From positions 1 to 64,000 of the forward strand of contig JAFDVL010000007.1 in assembly GCA_018268995.1 (NCBI GenBank): a stretch of DNA of 64,000 nucleotides. The letters are read 5' to 3'. The stretch comes from Acidobacteriota bacterium (lineage in GTDB: Bacteria > Acidobacteriota > Blastocatellia > RBC074). The position numbers and the translations under genes are program-made. This document shows, piece after piece, positions 44,804 to 55,800 of the stretch. The number at the start of each line of letters is the position of its first letter. Within the stretch, counting starts at the first letter, position 1. Under the pieces are notes generated by a model. That model made no database searches and had not been told where the DNA came from. It saw only the letters and a program-made list of their open reading frames with translations.

Positions 44804-45541
44804 AATTCACCTTTGGATTTGCCGTGCCTGAAGATTCCGTGCGGGCCGGGGGCAGGGGTCTTCAGCTATTCAGTCACCATTCATCGCCGCTGGGGCACAG
44901 TAAAAGCGGGAGGGGCATTCACAGGTTTGTCAACAACGATCTGAAGCGAACGCGTGTAACATTAGCTTTGCGGTTGAGGCCTCTTGCCCAGAAGAGAGAC
45001 AAGCAAAGCGACGCATTTGAATCAGCCACTACCCGGAACTGATTGAGGATTTACGATGATGAAAACTTGAACTGTATTCAGGTGAAGTTGACGTGAGAAC
45101 AGTCAAAGTTTTCTTTTCACATTGGTTTACGCGTAAGAATCATCCCTAAAACCCCGGTTTGAGTCAACTATAAAAATTTTGCATCGCAATTTTCAACTTT
45201 AACGATGTAAAAACACTTGGCGTCTACTTCTCAGAAAACATTGAACAACCAGAAGGTTAGCTTTCCTGAAAAGAAGGGCTGGCACGGCTCGCAAACTCGG
45301 TCACATTGCCTGGAATTTGTAGTTCCCGAAAATGGAATCCTTCTTTCCCGGAAATGAACACCTATCATTTCATTTCAGCCACAATCAAGGTCAACAAGTG
45401 GTTATCCATCAATCCGCTAACATTTTTCTTGCATGGCACGTCATTTGAGTTAGCACGATCAAGCTTAATTCGATTTGTAATTGTTAGCGGTTATTTTGTG
45501 TGAGCAAATACCTGCTAACCCACAACAAAGGACACGTGATT
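44804..45541. other. long intergenic region between divergent genes
   Basis: About 740 bases between the start of the 2183-residue protein gene (minus) and the start of the permease cluster (plus). No RNA gene or reliable coding frame was seen; a 65-codon frame at 45306-45503 has no ribosome-binding site or recognisable protein. It is long enough for regulated promoters of both large operons. The AAAGGA ribosome-binding site of the permease gene is at 45527-45532. Confidence 0.5.
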
Positions 45542-47974
45542 ATGTTCTGGCAAGACCTCCGCTATGGCTTACGTTTGTTGCTCAAGCGACCCGGATTCAC
45601 AGTTGTCGCCGTGATTGCACTGGCACTTGGAATCGGAGCTAACACGGCGATATTCAGTGTCGTGAATTCGATTTTGTTACGCCCCTTGGCATATCCGTCC
45701 CCAGAGCAACTGGTTCTTATCAACCACGATTATCCGAAAATTAAGCTCAAGGCCTCGGTTTCTGCACCCGGCTATAAGCACTACCGTGATAACGCCAAAT
45801 CTTTTGCCAGCATCGCCGCGCTGACCGGAGGCAACTTTAATTTGACCGACAGCGGTGAACCCGAACGTGTGAATGGTGGAGTGATCTCACAGAACTTCTT
45901 TTCAACGCTGGGTGCGACGGCAGCTCAGGGCCGATTGTTTACGCCTGAGGAAGATCGGCCGGGGCGCAACAAGGTGGTCGTGCTGAATTATGCTTTTTGG
46001 CAGCGGCGATACGCCGGAAATCCGGGAATATTGAATCAATCCATCACCATGAACGGTGAAAGCTATACCGTCGTAGGAATCATGCCTGCGAGTTTTGAGT
46101 TTGGACGTGAGTTCGGACGTCCGATGGATTTATGGACGCCGATAGCCTTTACCCCAGAGCAATTAAACTTCAATCGGCTGACCAATGAATATCTAACGGT
46201 CATCGGTCGGCTGAATCCCGGTACGACAATCACACAGGCACAGGCGGAGCTTGACACGATTGCTACCAATCTGCGCACACAATACATGCAAGGCGCAGAT
46301 CGGACGAATTGGGGATTAACGACACAAGCTTTTAGCGAGATGGTGGTGGGCGATATGCGTCAACCGCTGCTTGTCCTGCTGGCGGCAGTCGGGTTGGTTC
46401 TGCTGATCGCCTGTGCCAACGTGGCAAATTTATTACTGGCACGCGCAGCTGACAGGCAAAAAGAAATCACGATTCGATCAGCTCTGGGGGCAAATCGGTG
46501 GCGTGTGATCAGGCAATTATTGACCGAAAGCATCGTCCTATCTTTGGTGGGGGGGATGCTGGGTTTAGCACTTGCCGCCATTGGTGTGCGCGTGTTGGTC
46601 AAACTCAATGAAGCCCAGATTCCGCGTGCGAACGAAATCGGGCTGGATTGGCGAGTGCTGACGTTTACGTTAGGCGTGTCATTGCTCACCGGAATTTTAT
46701 TTGGACTGGTTCCTGCCTTACAGATTTCCAAAACAAACCTGGCCGAAACTTTGAAGGAAGGTGGACGCAGCGGATCGAACATTGCGCGTGGCTGGGTGCG
46801 CGGAACCCTGGTCGTGATGGAGATGGCCTTAGCCTTGATGTTGTTGATCGGCGCTGGATTGCTGATCCGAAGTTTCTGGCAATTACAAAAAGTGAATCCA
46901 GGGTTTGATCCGCAAAACCTGCTCACGATGAACATCAGTCTGCCACAGAACAAATACAAGGAAGCACCGCAACGCGCTCAGTTTTACCAACAGGCGCTTC
47001 AGCAAATCCGCGCTTTACCTGGAGTCGAGGCTGCCGGGGCTGTCTCGATCTTGCCGATGAGCGGCAACAATTCCAGCGGAAGCTTCAGTATTGAAGGGCG
47101 TCAAGTGCCACAGAACCAATCCATGCCGCACGGTGATCGTTGGGCGGCGACGACGAATTACTTCTCGACGATGAAAATCCCCTTGATTCGGGGACGTTAC
47201 TTTGAAGAACGTGACACGGCAGAGGTGACGGGGGTAGCGATTATTGACGAAACAATGGCGCGTAAATATTGGCCCGATGAAGATCCGCTTGGGAAGCGCA
47301 TCGCATTTGAACGGGATGATCAGGGAAATCCAAAATGGCGCGAAATTGTCGGCATTGTCGGTCATGCCAAGCATCGCAATCTGGAAGGCGATTCCCGCGT
47401 GCAATATTACCTGCCGCACGCTCAAATGCCACAAGGAAGCATGTTTCTGACCATTCGCGTCAAAGGGGAACCCACGACTGTCACCGGAGCGGTGCGTGGC
47501 GTGATTCACAGCCTGGATAAAGACCTGCCGATTTTTCGCGTGACGGTGATGGAACAATTGGTCGCTGATTCAATGGCACAGCGCCGTTTTGCGATGACGC
47601 TGTTGGTGATCTTTGCCGGCGTGGCGTTGGTTTTAGCGGCAGTTGGTTTGTATGGTGTGATGAGTTACACCGTGACTCAGCGATCCCATGAAATCGGCAT
47701 CCGCATGGCACTTGGCGCACAACGAAGTGATGTTGTGAAAATGGTTGTGCGACAGGGAATGATGCTCGCTTCAATTGGCGTGCTTGGCGGCTTGGCGTTT
47801 GCCTTTGCCCTCACCCGGTTGATGGCCAATCTACTTTTTGGTGTCAAAGCAAGTGATCCGATCACCTTTGCTGTCATCGCCGCCTCATTGGCGCTGATCG
47901 CTTTGATTGCCTGTTTTATCCCTGCACGACGCGCCACAAAAGTAGATCCGATGATTGCTCTGAGATATGAATAG
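45542..47974 (+). CDS. orphan FtsX/MacB-type ABC permease (ADOP family)
   Basis: An 810-residue paralogue of the permease at 9359. The start at 45542 gives MFWQDLRYGLRLLLKRPGF and has AAAGGA nine bases upstream; the frame extends a further 14 codons, but that leader does not match paralogues. It has the usual two periplasmic domains and two FtsX helix groups, ending ARRATKVDPMIALRYE. It is the first gene of a four-gene plus-strand cluster of three permeases and one ATPase, and the next gene starts 60 bases after its stop. Confidence 0.92.
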   Translation: MFWQDLRYGLRLLLKRPGFTVVAVIALALGIGANTAIFSVVNSILLRPLAYPSPEQLVLINHDYPKIKLKASVSAPGYKHYRDNAKSFASIAALTGGNFNLTDSGEPERVNGGVISQNFFSTLGATAAQGRLFTPEEDRPGRNKVVVLNYAFWQRRYAGNPGILNQSITMNGESYTVVGIMPASFEFGREFGRPMDLWTPIAFTPEQLNFNRLTNEYLTVIGRLNPGTTITQAQAELDTIATNLRTQYMQGADRTNWGLTTQAFSEMVVGDMRQPLLVLLAAVGLVLLIACANVANLLLARAADRQKEITIRSALGANRWRVIRQLLTESIVLSLVGGMLGLALAAIGVRVLVKLNEAQIPRANEIGLDWRVLTFTLGVSLLTGILFGLVPALQISKTNLAETLKEGGRSGSNIARGWVRGTLVVMEMALALMLLIGAGLLIRSFWQLQKVNPGFDPQNLLTMNISLPQNKYKEAPQRAQFYQQALQQIRALPGVEAAGAVSILPMSGNNSSGSFSIEGRQVPQNQSMPHGDRWAATTNYFSTMKIPLIRGRYFEERDTAEVTGVAIIDETMARKYWPDEDPLGKRIAFERDDQGNPKWREIVGIVGHAKHRNLEGDSRVQYYLPHAQMPQGSMFLTIRVKGEPTTVTGAVRGVIHSLDKDLPIFRVTVMEQLVADSMAQRRFAMTLLVIFAGVALVLAAVGLYGVMSYTVTQRSHEIGIRMALGAQRSDVVKMVVRQGMMLASIGVLGGLAFAFALTRLMANLLFGVKASDPITFAVIAASLALIALIACFIPARRATKVDPMIALRYE

Positions 47975-47987
47975 ATGTTGGATGTTG

Positions 47988-48019
47988 GATGCTAGGAAAG
48001 AAATCCAGCATCTAGCATC
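47988..48019. repeat. short inverted repeat between two permease genes
   Basis: GATGCTAG (47988-47995) pairs exactly with CTAGCATC (48012-48019) and is flanked by short direct GATGTTG and GCATCTA repeats. It could be a weak attenuating hairpin or a small dispersed repeat between the permease genes. It has no T-run, so full termination is unlikely. Confidence 0.45.
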
Positions 48020-48034
48020 TCTTCTGGAGACTTT

Positions 48035-50443
48035 ATGCAGACCCTTTGGCAAGACCTTCGCTATGCTTTACGCGTCCTCAAGGCGCGCCCCGGATTTACG
48101 CTGGCAGCTGTCCTCTCGCTCAGTTTGGGCATCGGCGCGTGTACCGCAATTTTCAGCATTGTAGACGGCGTATTGTTGCGTTCGCTCCCATACCCACAGG
48201 CTGAAAAGATTGTGCAGTTGAATGAAGTAAATGAGAAAGGCATTCAGATTCGGGTTACCGAGCCGAATTATTTGGATGTCCGTGCTCGACACAATAGCCT
48301 GGCCGCTATCGCACAATTCGCTGGGGGCGCAGTGGTCGTGACGGGTGGCAATGAACCCGTACGGGCAAGAGCATTCTGGGTGTCTGGCGATTACTTCAAA
48401 GTGTTGGGCGTGCAACCAATGCTGGGGCGAGGATTTCTGCCTGAAGAATCAAAACAAGGGGGAAATCCAGTGGCTTTAGTCAGCTATGGATTCTGGCAAC
48501 GTGTTTTGGGCGGGACGACTGATTTTAGCGGGCGACGACTGAATGTGGATGGTCCGGCATTTACCGTGGTTGGCGTCATGCCACAAGGCTTCAGCTACCC
48601 ACAGGATGCAGACATCTGGGTGCCACGTGAAGTCGAACCCCCGCAAACTTCGCGCACTGCCCATAACTGGTCGGTCATTGCCCGGATTCGAGATGGCGTG
48701 ACTTTGCAACAAGCGCAGACGGACATCAGCACCCTGGGAAAGCAACTCCGCCAGGAATACAGCAAAGGAACAGATGCAGTTGATTTAGCGCTTGTGCCGC
48801 TGAAGGAGTTTTTGACCAGCAAAGTGCGCAGCGGTTTATTGCTGCTGCTGGCAGCCGTTGGACTTTTGCTGCTGGTTGCTTGCGCCAATGTCGCCAATCT
48901 GACTCTGGCACAAGCCACGATGCGTTCCTCTGAGTTTGCCGTCCGGGCCGCTCTGGGCGCTTCGCGTTGGCGAATGGCTCGACAGTTCATCAGTGAGAAT
49001 TTATTGCTGACAGTGCTGGCCGGTGTGCTGGGAATTTTATTTTCTTTTTGGGGCACTGATTTATTGCTGACCTTGAATCAAGGCAATTTGCCACGGGTGC
49101 AGGAAATCGCGGTGAACTGGCGTGCCTTGCTCTTCACGCTGGGGCTGGCGGCAACCATTGCGGTTGTGTTGGGATTGGTTCCCGTCACGCGTTTTGCCAA
49201 CCTTGATTTACAGACAAACCTGAAAGAAGCCGGACGTGGGCAGACCGCCGGAGGCTTTAGTCAACGGCTGCGCGGTGTGTTGGTCGTTGCACAGGTTGCG
49301 CTAACAATGGTGTTGCTGGTGAGCGCGGGATTGCTTGGTCGGAGCTTTCTGAAGTTAATGCAAACCGATCCTGGCTTTCATTCAGAGAGTGCTGTAGCGA
49401 TGACGCTTTCACTTCCGACCACGATAGATAAAGATCAGGAGCAGCGGTATCGGCAATTTCATCAGCAATTGGTCGAGCAATTAAAGCAAATGCCCGGCGT
49501 GATCGCTGCCGGAGGAATCAACGCGCTTCCGCTGACAGGGAGGGGAAGCAATGGTAGGTTTCAGAAAGACGGGAACCCCGCGACAACGGGCGAAGGTGAG
49601 TATCGGTTGGCAAGTGGTGGCTATTTTGCCGCGATGGGGATTCCAATCCTGCGAGGACGTATCTTTGACGAACGGGATACGGGCAATGCACCTGATGCCT
49701 GTGTCATCAGCCAATCGCTGGCAAAAGCTTACTGGCCCAACGAAGACCCCATTGGGCGGACAATCCAATTTGGAAATATGGATGGGGATAAAGACCTGCT
49801 GCACATCGTTGGCATCGTGGGCGATGTCCGCGATGGCGGTCTTGATGCCAAGCCGTCAGCCACCGTGTATGCACATTCATTGCAACGCCCGCAGTGGTGG
49901 CAGGTGTCCAATCAATCGTATGTGATTCGCGCCCAGATGGACGCGGCCACCTTGATTCCGTCCTTGCGTCAAAGTGTGCAAGCCGCAAACTCGGATGCAC
50001 TGATCAGGTTCCAAACTCTGAATGAAGTCGTCACTGATTCTTTGGACAGTCGTCGTTTCAGTCTGATTATTTTCGGAGCATTTGCTGTTGTCGCGTTATT
50101 GCTGGCGGCAGCAGGCGTCTATGGTGTGATGAGTTACTCCGTCACACAACGCACGCACGAAATCGGTGTGCGAATGGCGCTGGGAGCGCAGAAAAATGCC
50201 GTTCTTCGCCTGGTGATCGGGCAAGGCATGACCCTCACTTTTGTCGGGATTGCGATTGGGCTGGTGACATCAATTGGCGTGACACGGCTGCTTAAAAACT
50301 TACTCTACGACGTCAGCACGTATGATCCAGTCACAATGATTGGCGTCGCGCTGGTGCTCACTTCGATTTCGCTGGCTGCCTGCTGGATTCCGGCGCTTCG
50401 TGCGACAAAGGTAGATCCGATGACTGCTCTCAGAAACGAATAA
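48035..50443 (+). CDS. orphan FtsX/MacB-type ABC permease (ADOP family)
   Basis: An 802-residue paralogue with the signature LWQDLRYALRVLKARPGF, then LGIGACTAIFSIVDGVLLRS, where Cys replaces the Asn of the other copies. The two-fold periplasmic/FtsX layout is kept, and the C-terminus is ALRATKVDPMTALRNE. The stop is only 12 bases before the ATPase gene, so this permease is the best candidate partner of that ATPase (inference). Confidence 0.92.
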   Translation: MQTLWQDLRYALRVLKARPGFTLAAVLSLSLGIGACTAIFSIVDGVLLRSLPYPQAEKIVQLNEVNEKGIQIRVTEPNYLDVRARHNSLAAIAQFAGGAVVVTGGNEPVRARAFWVSGDYFKVLGVQPMLGRGFLPEESKQGGNPVALVSYGFWQRVLGGTTDFSGRRLNVDGPAFTVVGVMPQGFSYPQDADIWVPREVEPPQTSRTAHNWSVIARIRDGVTLQQAQTDISTLGKQLRQEYSKGTDAVDLALVPLKEFLTSKVRSGLLLLLAAVGLLLLVACANVANLTLAQATMRSSEFAVRAALGASRWRMARQFISENLLLTVLAGVLGILFSFWGTDLLLTLNQGNLPRVQEIAVNWRALLFTLGLAATIAVVLGLVPVTRFANLDLQTNLKEAGRGQTAGGFSQRLRGVLVVAQVALTMVLLVSAGLLGRSFLKLMQTDPGFHSESAVAMTLSLPTTIDKDQEQRYRQFHQQLVEQLKQMPGVIAAGGINALPLTGRGSNGRFQKDGNPATTGEGEYRLASGGYFAAMGIPILRGRIFDERDTGNAPDACVISQSLAKAYWPNEDPIGRTIQFGNMDGDKDLLHIVGIVGDVRDGGLDAKPSATVYAHSLQRPQWWQVSNQSYVIRAQMDAATLIPSLRQSVQAANSDALIRFQTLNEVVTDSLDSRRFSLIIFGAFAVVALLLAAAGVYGVMSYSVTQRTHEIGVRMALGAQKNAVLRLVIGQGMTLTFVGIAIGLVTSIGVTRLLKNLLYDVSTYDPVTMIGVALVLTSISLAACWIPALRATKVDPMTALRNE

Positions 50444-50455
50444 GATTGAAAAACT

Positions 50456-51127
50456 ATGCTTACCTTACGCAAGATTGAACGTGCTTTTGAGTTTGGGAGA
50501 GAAAAAAACTATGTCCTTCGCGGTGTAAACCTCGACATTGAAGAGGGCGAATTCGTCACGATTATGGGGCCGTCAGGCGCGGGCAAATCCACGCTCTTGC
50601 ACATCCTGGGTCTGCACGATAATGCGTGGGTTGGCGAATATTATTTCTTCGATCAGGCTGCCCATAAACTCAAACCGAAAGACCGCGCGGAACTACGTAA
50701 TAAAAACATTGGCTTTGTCTTTCAAAGCTATCATTTGCTGGATCAGCTCACGGTACAGGAAAATCTGGAAGTCCCACTTTCCTATCGCAACTATGGTCGG
50801 GCGGAACGTGAACAATTGGTACGTGAAACGCTTGATCGCTTTCAGTTGACTGATAAAAAGCATCTTTATCCAAGTAAGCTGTCTGGTGGATTGCAGCAAT
50901 TGATCGGCGTTGCACGCGCAATGATTGCTCGTCCAAAACTGATTTTGGCCGATGAACCTACAGGCAATTTACATTCTGCACAGGCAAAAGAAATCATGGA
51001 GATGTTTTGCAAATTGAACGAGCAAGGCACCACCATCATTCAAGTCACGCATTCTGAGATAAACGCAGGCTACAGCCGCCGCATTGTAAACATCCACGAC
51101 GGAAACGTCGTCGGCGAAGACCATTAA
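50456..51127 (+). CDS. ABC transporter ATPase, MacB/LolD-like
   Basis: A 223-residue ATPase that should power the neighbouring FtsX-type permeases. Walker A is GPSGAGKST at 38-46, the Q-loop is Gln90, the signature is LSGGLQQ at 142-148, Walker B is LILADEP with catalytic Glu167, and the H-loop His is 199. Two sites differ from LolD and MacB: the signature reads [13 protein letters not shown] where LSGGQQQRVAIAR is usual, and the D-loop reads GNLHSAQ where GNLDSxT is usual. The same D-loop form occurs in ATPases beside other acidobacterial permeases (recollection, not checked). It sits between two permease genes, 12 bases after the first and 54 before the second. Confidence 0.93.
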   Translation: MLTLRKIERAFEFGREKNYVLRGVNLDIEEGEFVTIMGPSGAGKSTLLHILGLHDNAWVGEYYFFDQAAHKLKPKDRAELRNKNIGFVFQSYHLLDQLTVQENLEVPLSYRNYGRAEREQLVRETLDRFQLTDKKHLYPSKLSGGLQQLIGVARAMIARPKLILADEPTGNLHSAQAKEIMEMFCKLNEQGTTIIQVTHSEINAGYSRRIVNIHDGNVVGEDH

Positions 51128-51181
51128 CACTTTCGCGCCCAGCGAAAACCTGAACGCAACGCGACATTTTGAGGGAAAAGT

Positions 51182-53593
51182 ATGATCGGACAAGACCTCC
51201 GCTACGGTGTACGGATGTTGGCTAAACATCCCAGTTTTACATTGGTTGCACTCTTAACGCTCACCCTGGGAATCGGGGCGACGACAGCAATTTTCAGCGT
51301 GGTGAATGCGGTCTTGCTGCGCCCGTTGCCATACCCGGAAGCAGAACGGTTGGTTTACATCGGGCAACAATTTCGCAGTGGCATCGCAGGTTCAGGCGAA
51401 CCAAAGTTTCTATTCTGGCGCGAGCAATCACAATCGTTTGAGGCAATGGCCTGCTATTCCAATTTTGGTGGCGCAAGCGGCAATCTGGCAGGCGGCAGCG
51501 AGGCAGAGTTTGTAAGCGGGTGCCGTGTGACTGAAGAGTTCTTTCGTGTGTTTGGGGTTACACCTGCTTTGGGTCGGACTTTCACCAAAGAAGAAGATAC
51601 GCCGGGAGGTGCAACAGTAGCGATTTTAAGCGACAAGCTCTGGCATCGCAGCTTTGGTGCCAACAAAGACATTTTAGGACAAACCGTGTTGCTGAATGAT
51701 CAGCCTGTGACAGTGGTCGGAGTCATGCCAGCAGGGTTTCGCTTCAGCAGCAATTCAGATTTGTTTATTCCCATGAAGGCTCGACTGGGTGCGCACTCAA
51801 ACCCGAATGCTGAAGTTGTTGGCCGATTGAAAGCTGGTGTCACTATCGAACAAGCACAAGCCGAACTAACAGGCATTGCCGAAAAATATCGCACGGCGTT
51901 CCCACAACAGATGCAGGTAGGCGAAACAATCGGGGTAAAGCCTTATCAGGAAATGTTCACGCAGGGCGTCGCGCGGATGCTTTGGGTCTTGCTCGGTGCC
52001 GTAGGCTTTCTATTGTTGATCGCCTGCGCCAACGTCGCAAATTTGCAATTGGCACGGGCCGCAGCACGACAACGCGAGATCGCCGTTCGCATGGCGCTTG
52101 GGGCGGGCAATGGGCGCATTGTGCGGCAATTGTTGACGGAAGGAATTCTTCTGGCACTCATCGGCGGCGTGCTGGGAATGCTTCTGGCGGTGTGGGGAAC
52201 AGAAATGCTGGTAGCTTTATTGCCGGATGGAATGCTGCCTGACGTTGTAGCTGTCGGTGTGGACTGGCATGTGCTTTTGTTTGTGCTTTGTGCTTCGCTG
52301 GCGACGGGAATCTTATTTGGACTTGCTCCGGTGTGGCAGGCAAAGCAGGTAGATGTGAATACCGCGCTGAAAGAAAACGCGACGAAAGGCGGGAGCGTTC
52401 GTGGCCGATTGCGCGGCGCTTTGGTCGTGACAGAAATTGCACTTTCGCTTGTGTTGTTGATTGGCGCAGGATTGTTGATTCGGACGTTTTCGTATCTGGT
52501 CAGTGTTGCGCCGGGCTTTGATCCCAACAATGTGCTGACATTTCAAGTCGCCTTACGGGGGGAACGCTATGACACGACGCAGGAAGCCGCTGCATTTTAT
52601 CGTGATGCACTTGATCGGATTCGCGTGGTGCCGGGCGTAGAAAACGCTGCCGTAATCAATCGCCTGCCATTGGACTGGCAATTCAATATGCCAGTCGTGT
52701 TTCCCAGTAGTCCCGATCAATTCAATAGTGTCCAGTTTCGGATTGTCACGCCTGATTATTTTCGGGTAATGAAGATTCCGGTGCAGCAAGGGCGCACATT
52801 TACATCGGCAGATGACGTTGCTGCACCGCCTGTTGCACTTGTCAACGAAGCATTTGTGCAACGCTATTTTCCAAAGCAGGACATCATCGCGCAGCAACTT
52901 TCTGTTGGCGGCGTAAAGCGTGATCCGATGCGTCAGATCGTTGGGGTTGTCGGCAACATCAAACAACAAAGTCTGGATCGTCCCGCCCCACCGATGGTTT
53001 TCATCCCGATTCCACAGGTGTCTGATCAATTGCTGGCGACGGTCAACACTTTTACTCCTGGATATTTCACTGTCCGTACAACCGTTGAGCCGATGAGTTT
53101 GCTGGCGACGATGAAAAAAGAAATCGCTGCGGTGGATTCACGACTGGCGTTGTCGCGGGTAGCAACAATGAAAGACATTGCCTCACGTTCAGTGGCAACG
53201 CAGCGGTTCAATATGAGTTTATTGGGCTTATTTGCGGGGCTGGGCGTGTTGTTGGCAGCAGTCGGAATTTATGGCGTGATGTCTTACGCCGTCTCTGAAC
53301 GCACGCAGGAAATCGGGATTCGTCTGGCGCTTGGAGCCAACACCCGTGATGTTTTGCGATTGGTCTTGCGACAGGGAATGACTCTCACCGGAATTGGTGT
53401 TGCTGTTGGCTTGCTGGCTGCATTTGGATTGACACGGCTGATGCAGGGATTCTTATTTGGTGTCAGCGCCTCAAATCCATTGACCTTCATCGTGGTCACA
53501 ATCTTCCTGATCCTCATTGCGCTGGTGGCCTGCCTTGTGCCTGCTCGACGCGCAACCAACGTAGACCCACTGGTAGCGCTCCGCTACGAATAG
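51182..53593 (+). CDS. orphan FtsX/MacB-type ABC permease (ADOP family)
   Basis: An 803-residue paralogue beginning [19 protein letters not shown], then [20 protein letters not shown]. Layout and length match the other copies, and it ends [16 protein letters not shown]. It follows the ATPase gene by 54 bases and closes the permease cluster. All three cluster permeases could share the one ATPase. Confidence 0.92.
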   Translation: MIGQDLRYGVRMLAKHPSFTLVALLTLTLGIGATTAIFSVVNAVLLRPLPYPEAERLVYIGQQFRSGIAGSGEPKFLFWREQSQSFEAMACYSNFGGASGNLAGGSEAEFVSGCRVTEEFFRVFGVTPALGRTFTKEEDTPGGATVAILSDKLWHRSFGANKDILGQTVLLNDQPVTVVGVMPAGFRFSSNSDLFIPMKARLGAHSNPNAEVVGRLKAGVTIEQAQAELTGIAEKYRTAFPQQMQVGETIGVKPYQEMFTQGVARMLWVLLGAVGFLLLIACANVANLQLARAAARQREIAVRMALGAGNGRIVRQLLTEGILLALIGGVLGMLLAVWGTEMLVALLPDGMLPDVVAVGVDWHVLLFVLCASLATGILFGLAPVWQAKQVDVNTALKENATKGGSVRGRLRGALVVTEIALSLVLLIGAGLLIRTFSYLVSVAPGFDPNNVLTFQVALRGERYDTTQEAAAFYRDALDRIRVVPGVENAAVINRLPLDWQFNMPVVFPSSPDQFNSVQFRIVTPDYFRVMKIPVQQGRTFTSADDVAAPPVALVNEAFVQRYFPKQDIIAQQLSVGGVKRDPMRQIVGVVGNIKQQSLDRPAPPMVFIPIPQVSDQLLATVNTFTPGYFTVRTTVEPMSLLATMKKEIAAVDSRLALSRVATMKDIASRSVATQRFNMSLLGLFAGLGVLLAAVGIYGVMSYAVSERTQEIGIRLALGANTRDVLRLVLRQGMTLTGIGVAVGLLAAFGLTRLMQGFLFGVSASNPLTFIVVTIFLILIALVACLVPARRATNVDPLVALRYE

Positions 53594-53661
53594 CTTTCGT
53601 CCTTTGGGCAGCAAAAAAATGATAGTTGAAAAAAAACGCTGTGCGGCTCACACTTTGCCTT

Positions 53662-55056
53662 ATGAGCTTAGTGGATCAATCTGTTATGCAACTTTGCCGC
53701 ACGATTCAGGCTGCGCATGGTCGCGCATTTCTTGTCGGTGGTTGCGTTCGTGATCAATTGCGACAGGTGCCGAATTTAGATTATGACCTTGAAGTCTATG
53801 GTCTGGAGCCATCACGATTGCGCACGTTATTGGAAGCGCAAGGCAAAGTGAATGCCGTTGGGGAAGCCTTCACGGTTTACAAAGTAAAGCTTGGCGAATT
53901 GACGATTGATGTTTCGATCCCACGTCGTGAATCGAAAGTGGGGCGCGGGCATCGTGGCTTTGAAGTCACAGGCGATCCGTGGATGCGTTATGAAGACGCG
54001 GCGCGGCGTCGTGATTTTACGATCAATGCCGTGATGTACGATCCGCTTTCGGATGAAGTCGTTGACCCTTTTCACGGGCGCGAAGATATTGCCAAACGCC
54101 TCATTCGTGCGGTTGATCCAGATACATTTGTCGAGGACAGTTTGCGCGTTTTGCGTGCGATGCAATTTGCTGCGCGATTTGAATTTGCCATTGATCCCGC
54201 GACGGTTGAGCTTTGCCGTGGCATAGATTTATCTGACCTGCCCGCAGAACGAATCTGGGCCGAGGTCGAAAAATGGCTGCTGCAATCCAACAAACCTTCC
54301 GTTGGATTTTGGGCAGCAATCCAGCTTGGCATGACTGAAAAACTCTGGCCGGAAATTCACGCCTTGATTGGTTGTCCACAGGAATATGAATGGCATCCCG
54401 AAGGCGATGTGGATATTCATACGGCAATGGTGATTGATGAGGCGCGAAAGCTGATTGATGATTTGCCACGTCCGAAAAAGCTGGCGGTGATGCTCGGCGC
54501 GCTGGCGCATGATTTTGGCAAGCCTGCTACGACGAAAAACGAAGATGGCCGCATTCGCTCAAAAGGCCATGAAGACGCAGGTGTTGCACCCACGGAAGCC
54601 TTTCTTGATCGCCTGAAACTCAACACCATTGATGGCTACGATGTGCGCCAGCAAGTGATTGCTTTGGTGGCCGCTCATCTGGTTCCGGGGCATTTCTACA
54701 AATCATTTCAAAAGGGCGAGAAGGTGTCAGATGGGGCATTTCGTCGTTTGGCTCAACGCGTCGAACCGGATTTGCTCTATCGCGTGGCGCGCGCCGATTG
54801 TCTGGGGCGAACAGGTGATTTCAAACCTGATGCGATGGAGTGGTTCATTGCAAGAGCCAGGGAACTGTCTGTCGTCGAGAAAGCGCCGCCCCCAATTTTG
54901 CTGGGGCGTCATGTTTTGAGTCTTGGGCTAAAACCTGGGCCGCAGGTTGGGCAAATCACGAAAGCTGTGTACGAACTGCAACTCGACGGACAAGTAGTTA
55001 CGCTTGACGAAGCGATTGCGGCGGCTCAAGGGTTGATCGAAGGGGAAATGAGATGA
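53662..55056 (+). CDS. CCA-adding-type tRNA nucleotidyltransferase with HD domain
   Basis: A 464-residue class II nucleotidyltransferase. The head domain has LVGGCVRD (24-31) and the catalytic pair in NLDYDLEV (Asp40, Asp42), followed by [12 protein letters not shown] (115-126) and the nucleotide-template region [13 protein letters not shown]. An HD phosphohydrolase domain follows (HDFGKP at 283-288). It probably adds or repairs the tRNA CCA end; poly(A) polymerase or A-adding activity cannot be excluded from motifs alone. The ATG at 53662 is chosen over a TTG at 53626, which would add a leader not seen in relatives; no ribosome-binding site is clear. Its last codons overlap the next gene by 4 bases. 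Confidence 0.9.
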   Translation: MSLVDQSVMQLCRTIQAAHGRAFLVGGCVRDQLRQVPNLDYDLEVYGLEPSRLRTLLEAQGKVNAVGEAFTVYKVKLGELTIDVSIPRRESKVGRGHRGFEVTGDPWMRYEDAARRRDFTINAVMYDPLSDEVVDPFHGREDIAKRLIRAVDPDTFVEDSLRVLRAMQFAARFEFAIDPATVELCRGIDLSDLPAERIWAEVEKWLLQSNKPSVGFWAAIQLGMTEKLWPEIHALIGCPQEYEWHPEGDVDIHTAMVIDEARKLIDDLPRPKKLAVMLGALAHDFGKPATTKNEDGRIRSKGHEDAGVAPTEAFLDRLKLNTIDGYDVRQQVIALVAAHLVPGHFYKSFQKGEKVSDGAFRRLAQRVEPDLLYRVARADCLGRTGDFKPDAMEWFIARARELSVVEKAPPPILLGRHVLSLGLKPGPQVGQITKAVYELQLDGQVVTLDEAIAAAQGLIEGEMR

Positions 55057-55712
55057 AAGTGATCGCCTTTTTGCTTCTTTGTTCGCTGCACGTGCTGGCG
55101 CAACCGACGATCAAGGAAGACGGAACCCAGGTCTTGCTTGATGGCAAAGTCCTGCTGGACGCAACGAAAGATGGTTTTATGCGCGTGCTGGAAATCCACT
55201 CGGCACCGAACGGACAGAATTTTCTGGTTCTTGTGTGTGGCTTTGAATGTTTCGAGAACAAAGGTTTTCTTTTCCGGGCGAACGGCACGGGCAAGCGCAT
55301 GTTTCCGGGGCGCGGCAGTTACATTTTGCAAAACAAAGTCGAGTGGTCTGCTGATAGCAAATACGTCTTTTATTTTCGCATCAATTCGACCGCTGCTGAT
55401 TTGCCGCTTGATCCGCCCCGCGAAGAGTGGAAGCAAATCAACGTGCGGACGGGCGCGAACACTGTAGCCACAAAGCGGCGTCTAAAACCACAAGCAACCT
55501 ATGCCGTCATTCATCTCTGGAGTGATGTGTTGAATGTGCGCGCTGCACCACATGCCAGAGCTGCTATCATCGGGACCATCCCGTCCGATGGCAACGGCAT
55601 TCGCTATACGGGCGAAACGAAGCGCACGGGCACCGTGATTTGGGCGAAAGTTAAATTTCGGACTCTGACTGGTTGGGTGAACCAAAGTTACCTGTCCGAA
55701 GAACTGCCCTGA
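55053..55712 (+). CDS. secreted SH3-domain protein
   Basis: A 219-residue exported protein with a signal peptide ([16 protein letters not shown], cleavage near LAQ). The central part (about 20-140) has WD-like or beta-rich blocks (ADSKYVFYF). Residues about 150-215 form a bacterial SH3 domain ([18 protein letters not shown], ending [13 protein letters not shown]), often used to bind peptidoglycan. The ATGA overlap with the nucleotidyltransferase gene suggests coupled translation. The functional link is unclear. Confidence 0.82.
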   Translation: MKVIAFLLLCSLHVLAQPTIKEDGTQVLLDGKVLLDATKDGFMRVLEIHSAPNGQNFLVLVCGFECFENKGFLFRANGTGKRMFPGRGSYILQNKVEWSADSKYVFYFRINSTAADLPLDPPREEWKQINVRTGANTVATKRRLKPQATYAVIHLWSDVLNVRAAPHARAAIIGTIPSDGNGIRYTGETKRTGTVIWAKVKFRTLTGWVNQSYLSEELP

Positions 55713-55722
55713 AACTGCATGG

Positions 55723-55751
55723 TTGTCTACATTTTGTAATCCACCTATACT
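55723..55751 (+). promoter_or_regulatory. putative promoter of the CHAT gene
   Basis: TTGTCT (55723-55728) and TATACT (55746-55751) are separated by 17 bases, a good sigma-70-type fit, about 50 bases upstream of the start at 55801. Confidence 0.5.
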
Positions 55752-55800
55752 GCGTTCGTCACAGCATTCGTCATTACCTGCAATCCACCGCGAGGTCGCT

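Noticed and set aside
45280..45293. Possible sigma-54 (-24/-12) site, TGGCACGGCTCGCA
   Set aside because: The GG and GC elements are two bases too close for a sigma-54 promoter, and no other support exists.
45306..45503. 65-codon plus-strand open frame in the intergenic region
   Set aside because: No ribosome-binding site, no recognisable protein and no neighbour link.
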